Shown piece after piece: positions 26,778 through 34,624 of a DNA stretch of 36,073 nucleotides (its first letter is position 1; every line of letters starts with the position of its first letter). The DNA lies in contig JASJDL010000003.1 of assembly GCA_030065775.1 (NCBI GenBank), forward strand, positions 1 to 36,073, written 5' to 3'. The translations under genes and the position numbers were made by a program. Source of the DNA: Flavobacteriaceae bacterium. GTDB lineage: Bacteria; Bacteroidota; Bacteroidia; Flavobacteriales; Flavobacteriaceae. The notes beneath the pieces were generated by a model that ran no database searches, was not told the DNA's origin, and saw only the letters and a list, made by a program, of their open reading frames with translations.

Positions 26778-27931
26778 TGAATGTAGGTATTATAGGCTCA
26801 GGCACCATGGGAAGTGGTATTGCGCAAGTGGCAGCCACCGCCGGTTGCACGGTAAAATTGTTCGATACAGATCAAGCCGCCTTAAAGAAGGCGAAAACGA
26901 ACCTTGAAAAAATTCTGTCCCGCTTGATAGCAAAAGAAAGAATTGATGAAGCTGAAAAATCCCGTATACAGGATAATATCACGTATGTAGCCAGTTTACA
27001 TGATTTGTCGGATTCCCATTTGACTATTGAGGCTATTATTGAAAACCTTGAAATCAAGCAAAAGGTGTTCGCAGAGTTGGAAACATATGTGTCGCCTGAT
27101 TGTATCTTAGCTTCCAATACGTCATCATTATCAATTGCCTCCATAGCCTCATCTTTAACAAAACCGGAACGCTGTATTGGTATTCATTTTTTTAATCCCG
27201 TCCCCTTAATGAAACTGGTGGAGATTATTCCTGCAATGCAAACCTCAAAAAAAGTATTGAATCAAGCTACGACGACCATGAATGATTGGAATAAAGTAGT
27301 GACCATAGCAAAAGATACTCCGGGCTTTATTGTAAATCGAGTAGCGAGGCCTTTTTATGGGGAAGCGTTGCGTATTTATGAAGAAGGACTGGCTGATTTT
27401 TCGACCATTGATTGGAGTATGAAAACTATCGGTGGTTTTCGAATGGGCCCGTTTGAGCTCATGGATTTCATAGGTAATGATGTGAATTATACAATAACTG
27501 AAACTGTATTTAAGGCGTTCTACTTCGACCCAAGATACAAACCATCTTTTACTCAAAAAAGATTGTCAGAAGCAGGTTATTTTGGCAGAAAATCAGGAAA
27601 GGGGTATTACGATTATACTGAAGGTGCTGAAAAACCTAAACCTAACGAGGATAACGAATTAGCAACATATATTTTTGATCGGGTATTGGTCATGTTGATC
27701 AATGAAGCAGCAGATGCTTTATTTCTAAATATCGCTTCCGCGGAAGATATTGATAATGCCATGACCAAAGGTGTAAACTATCCGAAAGGTCTATTGGCTT
27801 GGGCTGATGAAAAAGGTATAGATTGGTGCGTAAATAAGCTGGATGAACTATATCATGAATATCACGAAGACAGATATCGCTGCTCCCCTTTGTTAAGAAA
27901 AATGAATAGAGAAGGTAGAACCTTTTTTTAA
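26777..27931 (+). CDS. paaH: PaaH: 3-hydroxyadipyl-CoA dehydrogenase
   Basis: This 384-residue NAD-dependent 3-hydroxyacyl-CoA dehydrogenase oxidises 3-hydroxyadipyl-CoA. The NAD motif is GSGTMGSG at residues 7-14; the catalytic pair is probably H137 in GIHFFNP and E149. The C-terminal dehydrogenase domain has MGPFELMDFIGNDVN. It is about 90 residues shorter than E. coli PaaH (475), so the second C-terminal domain copy is reduced. It overlaps paaG by 1 bp. The paa reading-frame chain breaks after it, where an S23-like gene is inserted. Confidence 0.92.
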   Translation: MNVGIIGSGTMGSGIAQVAATAGCTVKLFDTDQAALKKAKTNLEKILSRLIAKERIDEAEKSRIQDNITYVASLHDLSDSHLTIEAIIENLEIKQKVFAELETYVSPDCILASNTSSLSIASIASSLTKPERCIGIHFFNPVPLMKLVEIIPAMQTSKKVLNQATTTMNDWNKVVTIAKDTPGFIVNRVARPFYGEALRIYEEGLADFSTIDWSMKTIGGFRMGPFELMDFIGNDVNYTITETVFKAFYFDPRYKPSFTQKRLSEAGYFGRKSGKGYYDYTEGAEKPKPNEDNELATYIFDRVLVMLINEAADALFLNIASAEDIDNAMTKGVNYPKGLLAWADEKGIDWCVNKLDELYHEYHEDRYRCSPLLRKMNREGRTFF

Positions 27932-27946
27932 TCAGGAATTAGGGAT

Positions 27947-28354
27947 TGGGTATAGGGAATGAATAATCTAAGTAAATATCATTTTAAGTTTGAAGACCTA
28001 AACGTTTATCAAAAGGCAATAGATTTTGGTGAATCGACTAATAATTTGGTTAAAAAGTTTCCGAACCATGAGCTTTATGCTTTATCGTCTCAATTCCGAA
28101 GAGCGGCTGATTCAATAGCATTAAATATTGCTGAAGGGTATCCAGGTTCCGATGCTCAATTTGTAAAACACTTGAATCATGCTATTTATAGTGCGAACGA
28201 ATGCGTTAGCTACAGTACAAAAGCAAGAAGACGAAATTATATAAGTTTCGAACAGGATGAAGAAAATAGAAAATCCATTTCTGAGTTAACAAAAATGATG
28301 TCAACTTTAAGAAAGAAAATTTTAGAAAGAATAAATACTAATGCCTAATACCCA
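27947..28354. mobile_element. Possible inserted cassette: four-helix-bundle gene with short inverted repeats
   Basis: TGGGTATAGGG at 27947-27957 and CCTAATACCCA at 28344-28354 (complement TGGGTATTAGG) are near-identical in inverted orientation, 1-nt gap aside, and bracket the four-helix-bundle gene. The left side is also G-rich, with GG and three GGG runs at 27935-27957. No transposase is encoded, so this would be a non-autonomous or passenger unit. The borders are guesses. Confidence 0.35.
27959..28348 (+). CDS. Four-helix-bundle (S23/IVP-like) protein
   Basis: This 129-residue all-helical protein belongs to the S23/TIGR02436 four-helix-bundle family, first met as an ORF within 23S rRNA intervening sequences: FEDLNVYQKAIDF, ELYALSSQFRRAADSIALNIAEGYPGS, FVKHLNHAIYSANECV, then a helix ending in RKKIL. 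Its job is unknown, with nucleic-acid or ribosome links suggested. It sits between paaH and paaI, unrelated to phenylacetate metabolism, and overlaps paaI by 8 bp. Its flanks are short inverted repeats, so it is likely a late insertion that kept the operon in phase. Confidence 0.88.
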   Translation: MNNLSKYHFKFEDLNVYQKAIDFGESTNNLVKKFPNHELYALSSQFRRAADSIALNIAEGYPGSDAQFVKHLNHAIYSANECVSYSTKARRRNYISFEQDEENRKSISELTKMMSTLRKKILERINTNA

Positions 28355-28775
28355 GAACCAAATGCCTTTAAGTGGAGCGAAAATTCCATATAAGATGTTA
28401 CGACAAGACGCCTTTAGTCAATGGTTGGGCATTGAGATATTAGAATGCGAAATTGGCCACGTAAAAGTAGGAATGACCATCCGAAAAGAAATGCTCAATA
28501 GCATGAATTACGCACACGGCGGCATTAGTTATTCGTTAGCCGATACCGCTTTTGGGTTTACAGCAAATACGCATGGAAAATATGCAGTTTCAATCGAAAC
28601 TTCAATTAACCATATCGAAGCATTGGAAGAAAATGATAAACTGGTGGCCGATTGTGTTATTGAAAAAGTGAATAACAAACTGGGCTTCAATGTAGTTGAG
28701 GTCAAACGAGGGGATGAATTGGTGGCGCTGTTTAAAGGTGTTGTTTACCGAACACAAAAAGACTGGGAAGAATAA
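28341..28775 (+). CDS. paaI: PaaI: hotdog-fold acyl-CoA thioesterase
   Basis: This 144-residue protein has the PaaI motif MNYAHGGISYSLADTAFGFTAN and the hotdog pattern ending in GELVALFKG-like GDELVALFKG. It releases CoA from dead-end hydroxyphenylacetyl-CoA. The first seven residues from ATG 28341 are coded by the right-hand repeat of the inserted cassette; ATG at 28362 (MPLSGAKIP) may be the ancestral start. paaJ begins 1 bp after its stop. Confidence 0.9.
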   Translation: MPNTQNQMPLSGAKIPYKMLRQDAFSQWLGIEILECEIGHVKVGMTIRKEMLNSMNYAHGGISYSLADTAFGFTANTHGKYAVSIETSINHIEALEENDKLVADCVIEKVNNKLGFNVVEVKRGDELVALFKGVVYRTQKDWEE

Positions 28776-28776
28776 A

Positions 28777-29985
28777 ATGAAAGAAGCATATATAATTGAT
28801 GGAGTCAGAACTCCGGTAGGAAATTACAAAGGCACCTTAGCTGCCGTCCGTACAGATGATTTGGCGGCATTAGTGATTAAAGAATTGGTCGAACGCAACG
28901 CTGGCATTCCAAAAGAGGCTTATGATGATGTGATCATAGGATGTGCCAATCAAGCCGGTGAAGACAATCGAAATGTCGCCAGAATGGCGCTGCTTCTTGC
29001 AGGCTTACCATTCACGGTTCCAGGGGAAACCGTGAATCGATTATGCAGTTCCGGATTGTCAGCAATTATTCAAGCAAACAGGGCCATTAAAGCAGGAGAT
29101 GGTGATTTATTTATTTCCGGTGGCGTAGAAAATATGACGCGGGGCCCTTATGTCATTGCAAAGCCCTCCAGTGCTTATGGTAACGACGCTAAAATGTATG
29201 ACTCCAGTTTTGGTTGGCGTTTCATCAATCCTAAAATGCAAGAGCTTTACGGAACCGATAGTATGGGAAACACCGCTGAAAACTTGGTTGAGAAGTATCA
29301 TATTTCTCGTGAAGACCAGGATGCTTTCGCCCATTGGAGCCAGATGAAAGCTTCAAAAGCTCAAGAAAATGGCAGATTAACCAAAGAAATTGTTTCAGTT
29401 CAAATTCCTCAGCGAAAAAAAGATCCGATCATTTTCTCAAAAGATGAGTTTGTAAAACCCACTACGACAAAAGATATCCTGGCAAAATTGCGTCCGGCCT
29501 TCAAAAAAGAAGTCGGTAGCGTAACCGCTGGTAACTCATCCGGTTTAAACGATGGCGCCGCAGCAACAATCATTGCTTCTGAGGATGCCGTAAGAACGTA
29601 TAATTTGAAACCCCTTGCAAGAATCGTAAGTTCTGCAGTTGTGGGTGTCGAACCAAGAATCATGGGAATTGGCCCGGTTCAGGCTTCCAATAAAGCCTTG
29701 GAAAAAGCCGGTCTTACCATGAATGACATGGATATCATTGAACTTAATGAAGCTTTTGCCGCACAAGCCTTGGCATGCATCCGAGCTTGGGGGTTAAAAG
29801 ATGACGATGCAAGATTAAATCCGAATGGTGGGGCAATCGCCATAGGGCATCCCTTAGGTATGACCGGAACAAGAATCGCCTATTCAGCAGCTTTAGAATT
29901 ACATGAACAACAAAAACGATATGCTTTAATAACCATGTGCGTTGGTGTCGGACAGGGCTACGCGGCTATCATAGAGAGAGTCTAG
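28777..29985 (+). CDS. paaJ: PaaJ: 3-oxoadipyl-CoA thiolase
   Basis: This 402-residue thiolase cleaves 3-oxoadipyl-CoA to succinyl-CoA and acetyl-CoA. The catalytic residues are C90 in VNRLCSSGLSA, H358 in IAIGHPLGMTG and C388 in CVGVGQG. The start is ATG at 28777, giving MKEAYIIDGVRTPVGNYKG. It follows paaI by 1 bp and precedes the SDR gene by 1 bp. Confidence 0.95.
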   Translation: MKEAYIIDGVRTPVGNYKGTLAAVRTDDLAALVIKELVERNAGIPKEAYDDVIIGCANQAGEDNRNVARMALLLAGLPFTVPGETVNRLCSSGLSAIIQANRAIKAGDGDLFISGGVENMTRGPYVIAKPSSAYGNDAKMYDSSFGWRFINPKMQELYGTDSMGNTAENLVEKYHISREDQDAFAHWSQMKASKAQENGRLTKEIVSVQIPQRKKDPIIFSKDEFVKPTTTKDILAKLRPAFKKEVGSVTAGNSSGLNDGAAATIIASEDAVRTYNLKPLARIVSSAVVGVEPRIMGIGPVQASNKALEKAGLTMNDMDIIELNEAFAAQALACIRAWGLKDDDARLNPNGGAIAIGHPLGMTGTRIAYSAALELHEQQKRYALITMCVGVGQGYAAIIERV

Positions 29986-29986
29986 T

Positions 29987-30586
29987 ATGAAAGTATTGAT
30001 TATAGGAGGAAATGGAACCATTGGCAAGAAGGTAAGTCAACGTCTTCGGGAAAGGCATGAAGTGCTTATTGCCGGAAGAACATCCGGAGATGTAACGGTG
30101 GATTTTTCAGATGCAGGTTCCATAAAGAATATGTTTGAAAAAATAGGAAAGGTGGATGCCATTATTTGTATTGCAGGAGACGCCAAATGGGAGAAATTCG
30201 ATAACCTTAGTGAATCAGATTTTTATATTGGGATTAAAAGCAAACTTATGGGTCAGGTGAATACGGTCAGAATTGGTAAAGACTTTTTGAACAACGGAGG
30301 TTCTATAACCCTATCAACAGGAATCCTGGCCGATGATCCGGTTGATATGACCACCAGTGCCGCTATGGTCAATGGTGCTATCCACAGCTTCGTAAAGGCT
30401 GTGGTATTAGAATTAGAACATATAAGAGTCAATGTTGTTTGCTCAGATTTGGTGGAAGACTCTTTTGAAAAATACAAAGATTATTTTCCTGGTAACACCC
30501 CGGTGCCTATGCATAAAATTGTGGATGCCTATGTGAAATGTGTTGAAGGGAAAATCAATGGAAGAATACTAAGAATAATGGGATAA
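29987..30586 (+). CDS. Short-chain dehydrogenase/reductase-like protein (atypical active site)
   Basis: This 199-residue protein has a Rossmann fold with the GGNGTIG nucleotide loop. Where classical SDRs carry Ser and YxxxK, it reads STGILADDPVDMTTSAAMVNGAIHSFV, with no Tyr-Lys pair. Related small SDR-like proteins share this and may not be active dehydrogenases. It is inside the paa operon, 1 bp after paaJ, so it may serve this pathway or bind NAD(P) only. Function is uncertain. Confidence 0.78.
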   Translation: MKVLIIGGNGTIGKKVSQRLRERHEVLIAGRTSGDVTVDFSDAGSIKNMFEKIGKVDAIICIAGDAKWEKFDNLSESDFYIGIKSKLMGQVNTVRIGKDFLNNGGSITLSTGILADDPVDMTTSAAMVNGAIHSFVKAVVLELEHIRVNVVCSDLVEDSFEKYKDYFPGNTPVPMHKIVDAYVKCVEGKINGRILRIMG

Positions 30587-30587
30587 C

Positions 30588-30605
30588 TTCCTGCGCAGGC
30601 AGGAA
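30588..30605. repeat. REP-like palindrome TTCCTGC-GCAG-GCAGGAA
   Basis: Seven-bp perfect arms with a 4-nt loop lie just after the SDR stop. The sequence matches the dispersed palindromic repeats (TTCCTGC...GCAGGAAT) frequent in flavobacterial genomes, as I remember them. It can act as an mRNA hairpin between the upper and lower parts of the paa operon. Confidence 0.6.
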
Positions 30606-30750
30606 TCTCGCATTAGAGAAAAACGACTCAGGAAATGGAAAAGAGCTTGGAAGGTAAAGCCAATACAAGAAATGAATCCATCCTGGAATGATTTAAGTCT
30701 AAACTGGAAATCAGCTAATAGAAAATTTAGAATTAACAAATAAAAGATAC

Positions 30751-30767
30751 CTGTTTTCGCAGGCAGT
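30751..30767. repeat. Degenerate second copy of the REP-like repeat
   Basis: CTGTTTTCGCAGGCAGT shares CGCAGGCAG with the copy at 30588-30605 and ends 4 bp before the paaZ ATG. The 184-bp region 30587-30770, between SDR and paaZ, has no gene and is bordered by the two copies, which suggests a remnant of a repeat-flanked insertion. Confidence 0.4.
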
Positions 30768-30770
30768 GGT

Positions 30771-33269
30771 ATGAAAAAAATACAACATTATATTCAAGGG
30801 CAATGGGCAGAAGGAAAGGATGAAGGTATACCTGTTTTTGATGCCGTAACCGGTGAGCATTTTGCAAATTCGGCGGTTGAAGGTCTTGATATTCCTGAAA
30901 TTCTGAACTACGGACGAACCATAGGAGGAGAAGTGCTTCGTAAAATGACTTTTCAAGAGCGTGGAAATATGCTTAAGAAATTAGCATTATACCTTACCAA
31001 AAGGAAAGAAGCTTTCTATGAACTAAGTTACCGTACGGGAGCTACCAGAGTAGATAGCTGGATTGATATTGAAGGCGGTTTTGGGAATCTCTTCGCCAAT
31101 GCATCCTTACGTAAATTATTCCCGAATCAGCCCTATCACGTAGAGGGCGATCCTATTGATTTGTCTCGAGGTGGAAGATTTATGGCACATCATATTATGG
31201 TGCCAAAGCAAGGAGTAGCAGTACATATTAACGCCTTTAATTTCCCTGTGTGGGGAATGCTGGAAAAATGTGCCGTCAACTGGATGGCCGGAGTGCCCGC
31301 CGTAGTCTTACCTGCGCCATCTTCGTCGTATTTAGCAGAAGCGGTTGCCCGAGAAATCATTAGTTCAGGCATTTTACCCGAAGGAGCACTACAGATCATC
31401 AATGGAACTGTAAAGACTATTTTAGACACCGTCGAATCTCAAGATGTGGTTAGTTTTACAGGTTCTGCTTCAACAGGAAGACTCCTCAAAGCGCATCCCA
31501 GAATTATCCAGGAGGCAGTACCATTTAATATGGAAGCCGATTCATTGAATGCCTCAGTACTGGGCGAAGATGCCGTTCCGGGAACACCCGAATTTGACAT
31601 TTTTATCAAAGAAGTCCGTAAGGAAATGACAGTAAAATGTGGCCAAAAATGTACCGCTATCCGACGCGTTATCGTCCCTGAAAAACTGATAGAAGATGTT
31701 CAGATTGCTTTGGGAAATGCCTTAGCTAAGGTTACAATTGGTGACCCCCGACTCGATGATGTTCGAATGGGATCTTTAATTAGCAAAGAGCAAGTTGATG
31801 AAGTCAAGAACAGTGTTACTGAAATCGCCAAAAAAGCACAAATCGTTTATGGTGATCTCGAAAAATTGGAAACTATTGGTGCTGATGCCAAAAAAGGAGC
31901 TTTCATAAGCCCTATCCTGATGAGAGAAGACCATCCTTTCGAGAATTTGGCTGTTCATGAACGTGAAGCTTTTGGCCCAGTCAGTACACTAATGCCTTAT
32001 AAATCTTTGGATGAGGCTATTATATTATCACAAATGGGCAAAGGTTCGTTGGTATCTTCAATAGCTACCTTTGATGATACTATTGCTAAAGAATATGTGG
32101 TGAATGCGGCAAGTCATCACGGGCGCATCCTTGTTATGAATAGAGAAATGGCCAAAGAAAGTACAGGTCACGGTTCACCCTTACCAACGTTGGTACATGG
32201 AGGCCCAGGCCGTGCCGGCGGTGGTGAAGAAATGGGTGGCTTGCGGGGTGTGAAGCATTATTTACAGCGCACCGCTATTCAAGGAACGCCTACTACCTTG
32301 ACGGAGATTACCGGTATTTATCAACCGAATGCCAAGTACAAAGAAGCTGCACAACATCCTTTTAAATACCACTGGGAAGATATTCAGGTAGGAATGTCCA
32401 TGAAGACCCACAAGCGTACCATTACCGATACTGATATTATCAGTTTTGCAAATGTCACCTGGGACCACTTTTATGCACATACAGACATCACCTCCTTAGA
32501 CGGCAGTATTTTCGAAAAACGTACAGCGCACGGCTATTTCATTATTTCCGCAGCAGCAGGCTTGTTCGTATATCCAAATAAAGGACCTGTATCTGCAAAC
32601 TATGGATTAGAAGAATGCCGATTCTTACGCCCATTATATCATAACGATACGATCTATGTAAGACTGACCTGTAAACAAAAAGTAGATCGTGATGTCCGCG
32701 GTACCGAGCATCCAAGCGGTATCGTGAAATGGTTTGCCGAAATTTTTGATGTGGAAGATGAATTGGTCGCATTAGCAACTGTCTTGACGATGGTTCAAAA
32801 GAAACAAGAGACTTTTGTCGAAATCAACCGTCAAACAATTGAAGCTTATTTAAGCAAGTTATCAAAGGATACCAAACCTCTTTGGGGAACTATGACCCCC
32901 CAACATATGGTGGAGCATTTGGAATTTTCTACAAGAATTTCCTCAGGAGAAATTCAGGATTTTGATTTCTCTACTCCCGAAAAGATATTAGAAAAAGTGC
33001 ATGCCACACTGTATAATTATAAACCAATGCCAAAAAAACACGCAGCACCAGAAATTTTGGAAAGGGATTTACAAAAACTAAAACATAATGACCTGGAAAC
33101 TGCGAAACAAAAATTCTTGGAGGCTTATGATGATTTTGAAAACTATTTTAAGGAAAATCCCGAAGCACGATTGAAAAATATAGTTTTTGGAGACCTCAAC
33201 AAATATGAGTGGCACTTATTTCATAGAAAGCATATGAATCATCATTTTGAACAATTTGGACTACTGTAA
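30771..33269 (+). CDS. paaZ: PaaZ with extra C-terminal DinB/DUF1569-like domain (three-domain fusion)
   Basis: This 832-residue protein joins an aldehyde dehydrogenase (about 1-520; E255 and C294 match E. coli E256 and C295), a MaoC-type oxepin-CoA hydrolase (about 530-680; D565 and H570 in WDHFYAH), and a third domain at about 685-832. E. coli PaaZ (681 residues) ends before the third domain. That domain has TPQHMVEHLEF and HRKHMNHHFEQFG, a His pattern like the DUF1569/DinB metal-binding bundle. The first two domains open oxepin-CoA and oxidise the semialdehyde. The third could act on a reactive by-product; this is inference. It is preceded by REP-like repeats and followed 2 bp later by the hydratase gene. 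Confidence 0.92.
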   Translation: MKKIQHYIQGQWAEGKDEGIPVFDAVTGEHFANSAVEGLDIPEILNYGRTIGGEVLRKMTFQERGNMLKKLALYLTKRKEAFYELSYRTGATRVDSWIDIEGGFGNLFANASLRKLFPNQPYHVEGDPIDLSRGGRFMAHHIMVPKQGVAVHINAFNFPVWGMLEKCAVNWMAGVPAVVLPAPSSSYLAEAVAREIISSGILPEGALQIINGTVKTILDTVESQDVVSFTGSASTGRLLKAHPRIIQEAVPFNMEADSLNASVLGEDAVPGTPEFDIFIKEVRKEMTVKCGQKCTAIRRVIVPEKLIEDVQIALGNALAKVTIGDPRLDDVRMGSLISKEQVDEVKNSVTEIAKKAQIVYGDLEKLETIGADAKKGAFISPILMREDHPFENLAVHEREAFGPVSTLMPYKSLDEAIILSQMGKGSLVSSIATFDDTIAKEYVVNAASHHGRILVMNREMAKESTGHGSPLPTLVHGGPGRAGGGEEMGGLRGVKHYLQRTAIQGTPTTLTEITGIYQPNAKYKEAAQHPFKYHWEDIQVGMSMKTHKRTITDTDIISFANVTWDHFYAHTDITSLDGSIFEKRTAHGYFIISAAAGLFVYPNKGPVSANYGLEECRFLRPLYHNDTIYVRLTCKQKVDRDVRGTEHPSGIVKWFAEIFDVEDELVALATVLTMVQKKQETFVEINRQTIEAYLSKLSKDTKPLWGTMTPQHMVEHLEFSTRISSGEIQDFDFSTPEKILEKVHATLYNYKPMPKKHAAPEILERDLQKLKHNDLETAKQKFLEAYDDFENYFKENPEARLKNIVFGDLNKYEWHLFHRKHMNHHFEQFGLL

Positions 33270-33271
33270 AT

Positions 33272-34024
33272 ATGACACAACCATACGTAAAACAAACCAT
33301 AGAAAAAGGAGTAGGAACTATTGAATTTTTTCATCCTGCTCACAATTCTTTACCCGGAGATTTACTGGCTCAATTAGCACAAACAATCACAGATGCCGGA
33401 GGGAATGATGCTATCAAAGTCATTGTATTGAAGAGTGGTGGTGCAAGAACTTTTTGTGCAGGTGCAAGTTTTAAGGAATTGATCAATATAAATGATGCTG
33501 AAACCGGACGTGTTTTCTTTTCAGGATTTGCCAATGTAATTAACGCTATGCGAAAATGCCCAAAATTTATTATTGGCAGAATACAGGGAAAAACTGTTGG
33601 TGGCGGCGTTGGATTAGCATCAGCAACCGACTATTGTATGGCTACAAAATTTGCGGCCATTAAGTTAAGTGAGCTGAATGTTGGTATCGGTCCTTTTGTT
33701 GTGGGTCCTGCCGTAGAACGTAAGTTAGGTTTAAGTGGGATGTCACAAATAGCCATAGATGCCAATACTTTTTATCCTGCCGATTGGGCCAGGGAAAAAG
33801 GCCTGTATGCGCAGGTTTTTGAGACCACCGAAGCGTTGGATGAAGCTGTAAAAGAATTTGCTGAAAACTTATGCAACTACAATCCCGAAGCCATGAAAGA
33901 AATGAAGCAAATGTTCTGGAAAGGAGCAGAAGATTGGGATACCTTATTGGCTGAACGTGCACAAATAAGTGGCCGATTAGTTTTAAGTGAATTTACTAAG
34001 GAAACTTTGAAGCGCTTTAAATAG
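33272..34024 (+). CDS. Enoyl-CoA hydratase/isomerase family protein (PaaF-like position)
   Basis: This 250-residue crotonase fits the 2,3-dehydroadipyl-CoA hydratase step (PaaF) by position. The oxyanion segment FCAGASFKEL is present. The first catalytic Glu of hydratases is Gly here (G114, in GGGVGLAS), while the second is kept (E134, SELNVGIGPF). The activity may thus be isomerase or altered hydratase; PaaG could share the load. It starts 2 bp after paaZ and ends directly at the paaY start, with no spacer. Confidence 0.85.
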   Translation: MTQPYVKQTIEKGVGTIEFFHPAHNSLPGDLLAQLAQTITDAGGNDAIKVIVLKSGGARTFCAGASFKELININDAETGRVFFSGFANVINAMRKCPKFIIGRIQGKTVGGGVGLASATDYCMATKFAAIKLSELNVGIGPFVVGPAVERKLGLSGMSQIAIDANTFYPADWAREKGLYAQVFETTEALDEAVKEFAENLCNYNPEAMKEMKQMFWKGAEDWDTLLAERAQISGRLVLSEFTKETLKRFK

Positions 34025-34621
34025 ATGATCTACGAGTTTCAAGGCTACATACCGGTCGTTCATGAAAGCAGTTTTGTACATCCGCTGGCGGCAGTAACCG
34101 GCAATGTCATTATCGGTAAAGATTGTTATATCGGTCCTGGTGCAGCGATTCGTGGTGATTGGGGACAAATCATTTTGGAAGACGGAGTGAATGTTCAAGA
34201 AAATTGTACGGTACATATGTTCCCTGGAATTTCAATAGTCTTAAAAGAAAGTGCCCATATTGGTCATGGAGCCATTATTCATGGTGCAACAATTGGCCGA
34301 AATGTTCTCGTTGGAATGAACTCAGTCATTATGGATGATGCTGAAATTGGTGATGAATGTATCATTGGAGCCATGGCATTTGTAAAGGCAGAAACGAAAA
34401 TCCCAAAAAGAAGTCTGGTCGTAGGGAATCCGGCTAAAGTGATCAAAGAGGTAACTGATGACATGATCGCATGGAAGACCAAAGGTACCAAGCTGTATCA
34501 GCAACTACCGAATGAGTGTCACAAAACGTTGAAAGAAGTTGAACCTCTACGGGAGGTTCCGAAGGATAGGACTGTTCAGGAAACTACGTATGCCACACTG
34601 CGTAATTTTATGAAAAAATAA
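34025..34621 (+). CDS. paaY: PaaY: left-handed beta-helix (gamma-carbonic anhydrase-like) thioesterase
   Basis: This 198-residue protein is built from hexapeptide repeats (VTGNVIIGKDCYIGPGAAIRGDWG, IGHGAIIHGATIGRNVLVGMNSV), with the conserved R in AIRGDWG and metal-binding histidines in HIGHGAIIHG. The C-terminal helix is WKTKGTKLYQQLP. PaaY hydrolyses 2-hydroxycycloheptatriene-1-carboxyl-CoA and other dead-end thioesters of the paa route. Start is immediately after the preceding stop. Confidence 0.9.
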   Translation: MIYEFQGYIPVVHESSFVHPLAAVTGNVIIGKDCYIGPGAAIRGDWGQIILEDGVNVQENCTVHMFPGISIVLKESAHIGHGAIIHGATIGRNVLVGMNSVIMDDAEIGDECIIGAMAFVKAETKIPKRSLVVGNPAKVIKEVTDDMIAWKTKGTKLYQQLPNECHKTLKEVEPLREVPKDRTVQETTYATLRNFMKK

Positions 34622-34624
34622 TTT

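Noticed and set aside
28696-28776. N-terminal extension of PaaJ
   Set aside because: It overlaps paaI in another frame and is not thiolase sequence.
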